A stretch of DNA of 9,341 nucleotides, from assembly GCA_902475515.1 (NCBI GenBank), contig CABSAB010000035.1:1-9341 (forward strand). The letters are read 5' to 3'. Position 1 is the stretch's first letter. Each line of letters opens with the position of its first letter. This document shows, in pieces, positions 5,558 through 9,341 of the stretch. Origin of the DNA: an uncultured Eubacteriales bacterium (GTDB taxonomy: Bacteria; Bacillota; Clostridia; Oscillospirales; Oscillospiraceae). The notes beneath the pieces are model-generated. The model was not told the origin of the DNA. It did no database searches and saw only the letters and a program-made list of their open reading frames with translations. The position numbers were made by a program, and so were the translations under genes.

Positions 5558-6403
5558 TTATTCGGCATCGGGCAGCGGCGGAAGCTCCATGCCCGGGAAG
5601 GGCTTGATGGGCAGCCATACCTCAAAGTAGCCCGTGAGCTCATCCTCCTCCAGCACGGAGCAGATGAGATTGCCCCGGGCGTTTCCGGCCACGGTGAGGC
5701 CGTGGGCCCGGACGTAGTCCATGATGAACTTCAGATGCCGGGGGGTGAAAGCGTCCTTGCCGGTGCTCTTGAACACGGAATGGAGGCTTGGCTCCGAGGG
5801 CAGGTGGATCACCGGCGGCTCCACGGGCACGTTCAGCTCCCGCACATAGTCCATGCTCAGGGAAAAGCCCCAGGCGTAGTTGTCGGTTTTGTTTTCCAGG
5901 TCCTCCCGGCCGATCTCAAAGCAGCGGTGGGTGAAGGGCATATACTGGAGCCACTGGTGGGAGAGCTTCTGGAGGTCCTTGCTGTTGTCGTAGATAAAAT
6001 TGTAGCGGTTGAGATAGCGGACGATCTCGGGGCTGTATACGATGTCGCATTTGCCCAGGAGGCCCTGGGCCCGTTTGATCTCCGCAAGGGATTCCCGTGC
6101 CCGGCGGAGGAGCATTTCCTGGTGGCGGATGGAGGCCTCGATCTCCGCATCCTTTTCCTCCATGGTGGAGATAATATCCGCGTAGCTGCTGCGGGAGACG
6201 ATCTTCGCCACCTGGTCGATGCCGAAGCCGAAATTCTTATACCACAGGCAGTCGATGAGGAAATTGATATCCCAGGGCTCATAATACCGGTAGTCGTTGC
6301 CCCGGTCCTTGACCGGCTTCACAACGCCCTTTTTCTCGTAATATCGGAGCAGATCGGGGGAGATTCCAAGGATCTTTGCCACGTCGCCGATTTTATACCG
6401 CAT
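5558..6403 (-). CDS. MerR-family transcriptional activator
   Basis: This 281-residue protein begins with a classic MerR DNA-binding domain: RYKIGDVAKILGISPDLLRYYEKKG at residues 2-26 is helix-turn-helix plus the start of wing 1, followed by NDYRYYEPWDINFL. A dimerising coiled coil spans about 78-115 (EEKDAEIEASIRHQEMLLRR). Residues about 120-281 are an effector domain of GyrI/BmrR-like size, suggesting a small organic ligand rather than a metal; no Cys-based metal site is seen. AAGGACGG lies upstream of the start. The gene is divergent from the hydrolase operon, whose promoter has the 19-bp spacer and central dyad that MerR proteins act on. It probably senses the operon's substrate or an intermediate and activates it. 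Family certain; target well supported; ligand unknown. Confidence 0.9.
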   Translation of the reverse strand: MRYKIGDVAKILGISPDLLRYYEKKGVVKPVKDRGNDYRYYEPWDINFLIDCLWYKNFGFGIDQVAKIVSRSSYADIISTMEEKDAEIEASIRHQEMLLRRARESLAEIKRAQGLLGKCDIVYSPEIVRYLNRYNFIYDNSKDLQKLSHQWLQYMPFTHRCFEIGREDLENKTDNYAWGFSLSMDYVRELNVPVEPPVIHLPSEPSLHSVFKSTGKDAFTPRHLKFIMDYVRAHGLTVAGNARGNLICSVLEEDELTGYFEVWLPIKPFPGMELPPLPDAE

Positions 6404-6476
6404 ACGGGTTCCCGTCCTTTCGGTTTTGTATTTTGTCTATATATAAAAGGAAATTGTCAAAAGATGCCTCGCAGAG

Positions 6477-6634
6477 TTTCGCTGCCCGCAGGCGGCGAAA
6501 TAAATTTTGATCTGTTTTCCGCGAGGACATGCGCATCGCGGAAAACACGTTTCGGCCTGCAAGTGTGCGAGCGCAGCGAGTGCGCGCAGTTAGGCCGCAG
6601 CCCTTTGTCAGAAAAGCCTTTGGCTTTTTTGACA
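6477..6634 (+). other. Four-hairpin structured element, candidate ncRNA or dispersed repeat
   Basis: Four stem-loops follow one another in the gene-free stretch 6404-6783. They are 6477-6500 (10 bp, loop CGCA), 6514-6546 (11 bp, perfect), 6553-6597 (6 bp closing an inner stem rich in G-U) and 6606-6634 (13 bp, loop TTT, six Ts in its 3' arm). About six pairs are G-U when read on the plus strand and would be A-C mismatches on the minus strand, so a plus-strand RNA is favoured. The last hairpin resembles a terminator. No clear promoter stands upstream, and no coding frame with a ribosome site was found. It may be a small RNA or a genome-wide intergenic repeat of this lineage. Confidence 0.5.
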
Positions 6635-6676
6635 GTAAGTATTATATCAAAAAAACAAAAACTTTGCAAAGACCTA

Positions 6677-6707
6677 TTGACCTTAGAACTGTTCCAAGGT
6701 ATACAAT
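6677..6707 (+). promoter_or_regulatory. MerR-type promoter of the hydrolase operon
   Basis: TTGACC (6677-6682) and TACAAT (6702-6707) are 19 bases apart, the overlong spacer typical of MerR-activated promoters. The spacer carries a dyad centred on 6690: left arm ACCTTAGAAC (6680-6689) and right arm GTTCCAAGGT (6691-6700), matching at 9 of 10 positions. The GACCTT...AAGGT frame is that of known MerR-family operators. A TATACA reading of the -10 would give 17 bases, but the dyad favours 19. Transcription should start near 6714. Confidence 0.75.
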
Positions 6708-6783
6708 AGGCATAGAAACCGGTGCGCCCCCATCCGGGCGGCGCGAATATCTTATCATTTACTACATATAGGAGGAATATATC

Positions 6784-7686
6784 ATGGCTTACATGCCCAA
6801 AGAAAATTGCCACCAGTATCTCGATGACTCCAAGATGACCAAGATCTACGATCTTAGCCAGCCCTGGGGCGTGGACACTCCCCTGTGGCCCTTCCCCGGT
6901 GCCCGGCAGGACCTGCAGTTCCCCCGGGGCCAGTATCTGGGCCGCTTCCACAAGCGTACCATGACCTATACCGGCACCCTCCATGCCGGTACCCATATGG
7001 ATGCCCCCAACCATGTGCTCCATGAGGAAGAGGTCGACCGGGAGCGCAACGGCTACACCCTGGCCGAGATCCCCCTGGAGCGCTGCATCGGCTCCGGCAT
7101 CATCGTGGATATGCGCTATCTGAAGGACGAGTTCGAGGAGAAGTGGAACGCCGCCGGCGGCGACCCCGCCAAGATGGGCGACATCTGGCATATCATCACC
7201 CCCGAGGAGTTTGAGGCTGCCTGCAAGAAGGACGGCCTGGAGGTCCGGGAGAACGACTGGGTCGTCATCAACACCGGCTTCCATCACTACTGGAGACTCA
7301 ACAACGACAAGTACTATAACTACTATCCCGGCGAGGGCCCGGAGCTGGCCAACTATCTCACCGAGGTCAAGCACATCAAGGGGATCTCCGGCACCTGGGG
7401 CGCCACCGACGCTCCCCTGTGGCATCATCCCCTGTCCGAGCAGATGCCCTGGCTGGATAAGGCCTACCGTGCCGCTACGGGTCTCGACCCCACAGTGACC
7501 TTCCCCGACTACGAGCCCTGCCACCGCATCTACATGCAGCATGGCGTGTGCACCGTCGAGAACGCCGGCGGCGACATCGACGAGGTCACCGGCAAGCGTA
7601 TGACCATCGCCGCATTCCCCTTCCGCTGCGAGATGGCCGACGGCGGTTTCGTTCGTCTGGTTGCTTGGGAAGAGGGTAAGATCTAA
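6784..7686 (+). CDS. Cyclase-family metal-dependent hydrolase (kynurenine formamidase-like fold)
   Basis: This 300-residue cytoplasmic enzyme has the family signature H-A-G-T-H-M-D-A-P-N-H at residues 67-77 (His67, His71, Asp73 as likely metal ligands). YMQHGVCTVENAGG at 250-263 is the usual late EN motif. The family (PF04199) cleaves amide or lactone bonds, as in kynurenine formamidase and isatin hydrolase. At 300 residues it is longer than the roughly 210-residue KynB type and fits the larger clostridial/proteobacterial cyclase group. AGGAGG at 6770-6775 is eight bases before the ATG. It is the first gene of the operon behind the MerR-type promoter and is followed by an acyl-CoA dehydrogenase-type gene, so it probably hydrolyses a ring or ester/amide substrate feeding that step. 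The substrate cannot be deduced, and no tryptophan-pathway neighbour is present. Confidence 0.9.
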   Translation: MAYMPKENCHQYLDDSKMTKIYDLSQPWGVDTPLWPFPGARQDLQFPRGQYLGRFHKRTMTYTGTLHAGTHMDAPNHVLHEEEVDRERNGYTLAEIPLERCIGSGIIVDMRYLKDEFEEKWNAAGGDPAKMGDIWHIITPEEFEAACKKDGLEVRENDWVVINTGFHHYWRLNNDKYYNYYPGEGPELANYLTEVKHIKGISGTWGATDAPLWHHPLSEQMPWLDKAYRAATGLDPTVTFPDYEPCHRIYMQHGVCTVENAGGDIDEVTGKRMTIAAFPFRCEMADGGFVRLVAWEEGKI

Positions 7687-7704
7687 TTCCATAAAATATG
7701 CTGC

Positions 7705-7736
7705 TGCAGACCGGAATTTACCCCCTCCGGTCTGCA
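7705..7736 (+). promoter_or_regulatory. Intercistronic hairpin between hydrolase and dehydrogenase genes
   Basis: TGCAGACCGGA (7705-7715) pairs perfectly with TCCGGTCTGCA (7726-7736), and GCTG/CAGC can extend it. No T-run follows, so full termination is unlikely. It more likely marks an RNA-processing or stability site that sets different levels for the two genes. Confidence 0.5.
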
Positions 7737-7789
7737 CAGCTATGCCTGTGAAACCTGAAAATTTTGCAGAAAGAAGAGAGTATATTACC

Positions 7790-8755
7790 ATGAAAACCCT
7801 ACAGGATATCAAAAAGATCGCTGTGCTGGGCGCCGGCACCATGGGCCCCGGCATTGCCCAGACCTATGCCATGGGCGGCTACAGCGTGACCATGTGGACC
7901 CGCAGCGAGTCCACCAGGGAAAAGGCCAAGGCGGCCCTCAAGACCCAGCTTTTGACCTTTGCCCAGGAGGGCGAGATCAAGGCGGAGGACGTGGAGACCA
8001 TCTACGGCCGTGTGAACTTTGCCTTGACGGTGGAGGAAGCGGTCCAGGGCGCCGATTTCATCCAGGAGACCATCGTGGAGAACCGGGACGCCAAGGTGGC
8101 GCTGTATGAGCAGCTGGCCGCCTGCGTGCCCGCGGATGTGATCATCGCCTCCAATACCTCTGCCATGAATATCTTCGAGGTGGTGCCGGAGAAATTGCTT
8201 CCCCAGCAGATCATCTGCCACTGGTATGCGCCCCCCCAGCTGATCCCCCTGGTGGAAGTGGTCAAGAGCGAGCAGGCCCCCCAGGCGTATGCGGACATCG
8301 CCATGGAGCTGCTGAAAAAGTGCGGAAAGACTGCCGTGCTCATGAAGAAGTTCATCCGGGGCTATATCGTCAACCGCCTGCAGCAGTGCCTGAACCGGGA
8401 GGTATTCTACCTGCTGGATAACGGCTACTGTGACGCCGAGGCCATCGACCTTGCGGCCAAGGCCTCTTTCATCCCCAGAGCCTGCGTGCTGGGCCTGTGC
8501 AAGCGGGCGGACTTCGGGGGCCTGGATATGACCGCCAACAACTATAAGAACCACAGCTATACCATGCCCGAGCACGGCGACGATATGCCCCACGTTCTGG
8601 AGGAGCACATCGAGCACGGCGAGCTGGGCATCAAGACCGGCCATGGATTCTATGATTACTCCGATGTGGACATCGAGGAGCTGAAAGCCAAGCGCGATAA
8701 GCAGCTGTTTGAGGTGTTCCGCCTGGAGAAGAAGTTCCTGGAGGACCCGGTCTAA
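7790..8755 (+). CDS. 3-hydroxyacyl-CoA dehydrogenase family protein
   Basis: This 321-residue NAD-dependent enzyme carries the Rossmann motif VLGAGTMGPGIAQTYAMGG at residues 12-30. Residues matching the catalytic set of 3-hydroxyacyl-CoA dehydrogenases are present: Ser124 in SNTS, His144 in CHWYAPPQ, Glu156 in PLVEVV and Asn195 in GYIVNRLQQ. The C-terminal domain ends with GIKTGHGFYDY, as in FadB/Hbd-type enzymes. Length (about 280-320) and single-domain form suit the Hbd class, but CHWYAPPQLIP in place of the usual HFFNPVPVMK implies a different acyl substrate. The ATG at 7790 is preceded by a weak AAGAGAG site, and translation may partly depend on the upstream gene. It shares the operon with the cyclase-type hydrolase and DUF3870 gene and probably oxidises the hydroxy acid or hydroxyacyl-CoA they produce. 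Family is certain, exact substrate unknown. Confidence 0.9.
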   Translation: MKTLQDIKKIAVLGAGTMGPGIAQTYAMGGYSVTMWTRSESTREKAKAALKTQLLTFAQEGEIKAEDVETIYGRVNFALTVEEAVQGADFIQETIVENRDAKVALYEQLAACVPADVIIASNTSAMNIFEVVPEKLLPQQIICHWYAPPQLIPLVEVVKSEQAPQAYADIAMELLKKCGKTAVLMKKFIRGYIVNRLQQCLNREVFYLLDNGYCDAEAIDLAAKASFIPRACVLGLCKRADFGGLDMTANNYKNHSYTMPEHGDDMPHVLEEHIEHGELGIKTGHGFYDYSDVDIEELKAKRDKQLFEVFRLEKKFLEDPV

Positions 8756-8798
8756 ATCTTCCGAAAAACGACAGGTGCGGACGTCTTTCCCGCGAGCA

Positions 8799-8815
8799 CG
8801 GAGCCGCAAGCTCCG
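8799..8815 (+). repeat. Short hairpin in the gap before the DUF3870 gene
   Basis: CGGAGC (8799-8804) pairs with GCTCCG (8810-8815) around CGCAA. It sits in a GC-rich 111-base gap that also has CCGAAA/TTTCGG and GGACG/CGTCC arms, which cross one another. No T-run follows, so read-through into the next gene is likely. Confidence 0.35.
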
Positions 8816-8866
8816 CTCCCTCCGGGCCTTTCGGCGTCCTGACAGCTGCGGGATAGGAGTTTTTTC

Positions 8867-9190
8867 ATGGACCTTTGTCTGTTTTCCGGCTATGCCCGGC
8901 TGCCCTCCAACACCACCGCTCAGAAGATCTACGAGGAGCTGGTGCTGGTGATGGTCATTGACATGGATACCGGTGTTGTCCACAACGCCGAGTGCACCAT
9001 GGTCACCGGGGTGGCCAAGGATTTTGTAAACAGCCTGATCATTGGCTACGACATGAACCAGGGGATCGACCCCCTGGTAAAGACCTTCGAGCACCGGTAT
9101 CAGGGGCACCTGAAGAAGGCGCTGGCCAGCTCCATCAAGATGATCGGAGCCCAGTATGCCGAGGTGCGCTCCGGTGAGCATGGAGAATAA
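8867..9190 (+). CDS. DUF3870-domain protein
   Basis: This 107-residue protein matches the DUF3870 pattern as I know it: an opening FSGYARLPSNTTAQKIYE, VMVIDMDTGVVHNAECTMVT in the first half, FVNSLIIGYDMNQG in the middle and YQGHLKKALASSIKMI near the end. The family is small, cytoplasmic and of unknown biochemical function, often beside catabolic genes in Firmicutes. AGGAG at 8855-8859 is seven bases before the ATG. It is the third gene of the operon, 111 bases after the dehydrogenase stop, and is followed by a terminator at 9252-9305. Its repeated place with acyl-CoA and hydrolase genes suggests a binding or regulatory role in that pathway, but this is inference. No membrane segment, signal or catalytic motif is seen. 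Confidence 0.8.
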   Translation: MDLCLFSGYARLPSNTTAQKIYEELVLVMVIDMDTGVVHNAECTMVTGVAKDFVNSLIIGYDMNQGIDPLVKTFEHRYQGHLKKALASSIKMIGAQYAEVRSGEHGE

Positions 9191-9202
9191 CGAAATAGCG
9201 TA

Positions 9203-9255
9203 AGCTGTTTTGGCGAATATCTGCCGCGACCCCGGCAGGATCCTCGCCTAAAAGC
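9203..9255 (+). other. Branched or interrupted stem overlapping the following terminator arm
   Basis: TTTT-GGCGA (9208-9216) pairs with TCGCC-AAAA (9244-9253), and CTGCC (9221-9225) with GGCAG (9234-9238) inside it, around an 8-base loop. The 3' side shares bases 9252-9255 with the left arm of the terminator stem, so the outer part of this fold and the terminator compete. It may act as an attenuator, or simply as a 3'-end stabiliser of the operon RNA. Confidence 0.4.
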
Positions 9256-9305
9256 CGGCTGAGTTCAGGCAGCGATGTCTGGGCTTGGTCGGCTTGCGCT
9301 TTTTT
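9252..9305 (+). terminator. Terminator at the end of the hydrolase operon
   Basis: Seventeen consecutive positions pair between 9252-9268 and 9279-9295, five of them as G-U on the plus strand, around a 10-base loop. GCGC then six Ts (9300-9305) follow. The G-U pairs would be mismatches on the minus strand, so this is a plus-strand element. It begins about 60 bases after the DUF3870 stop. The remaining 9306-9341 shows no gene. Confidence 0.7.
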
Positions 9306-9341
9306 AAGCGATTACGCCAGCTGGGCTGTGCCAACCGTGGA

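Noticed and set aside
6429..6460. TTGACA at 6460-6455 on the minus strand as the MerR gene's promoter
   Set aside because: No good -10 lies 16-18 bases away (TATATA is too close; CAAAAT is at 19), so I do not call it, although the real promoter is probably nearby.
5489..6709. Plus-strand frame antisense to the MerR gene
   Set aside because: It spans a convergent terminator and the intergenic hairpins, and its product has no recognisable domain, while the minus strand has a full MerR protein.
7799..9181. 460-codon minus-strand frame over the dehydrogenase and DUF3870 genes
   Set aside because: The sense-strand products have clear families and ribosome sites; the antisense product is a Leu/Gly/His-rich shadow.
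9203..9305. A known riboswitch class or a tRNA
   Set aside because: No consensus core of a class I know was matched, and the stems do not make a cloverleaf.

Overview
The window looks like a chromosomal segment of a GC-rich, low-GC-phylum-type anaerobe, most likely a gut clostridium of the Oscillospiraceae/Flavonifractor kind. This is inferred from strong AGGAGG ribosome sites, near-consensus sigma-A promoters, a clostridial lipoprotein with a TPEP linker, and a DUF3870-type gene next to acyl-CoA enzymes. No rRNA, tRNA, CRISPR array or transposase was seen.

Layout. (1) 1-860 is conspicuously AT-rich and holds the 3' end of an unrecognised gene followed by a HEPN-domain protein with an RNLLVH motif. 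This looks like the edge of an acquired defence or toxin-antitoxin-like module. (2) 945-2609 (minus) is a DAACS/SDF sodium:dicarboxylate-type symporter with an extra N-terminal cytoplasmic domain resembling a degenerate RsbW-like GHKL ATPase. It has an exact TTGACA-N17-TATAAT promoter. (3) 2785-3972 (minus) is a 12-TM MFS transporter with its own terminator. (4) 4018-4675 (plus) is a small module: a ribbon-helix-helix protein whose promoter carries two 13-bp direct repeats, two inverted repeats, and a 91-residue protein of unknown function. (5) 4755-5512 (plus) is a secreted lipoprotein behind a second exact-consensus promoter with a palindrome over the -35 box. (6) 5558-6403 (minus) is a MerR-family activator. 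(7) 6477-6634 is a run of four hairpins whose G-U pairs favour a plus-strand RNA. (8) 6677-9305 (plus) is an operon of cyclase/metal-dependent hydrolase, 3-hydroxyacyl-CoA dehydrogenase family protein and DUF3870 protein, ending at a terminator.

How the parts fit. The clearest functional unit is 5558-9305. The divergent MerR gene faces a promoter with a 19-bp spacer occupied by an almost perfect dyad, the hallmark of MerR activation. The inferred target is the hydrolase-dehydrogenase-DUF3870 operon, which would open a cyclic or amide substrate and oxidise a hydroxyacyl intermediate. The substrate cannot be read from the sequence. The two transporters at 945-3972 could import related organic acids, but they are transcribed separately and nothing in the sequence links them to that operon.
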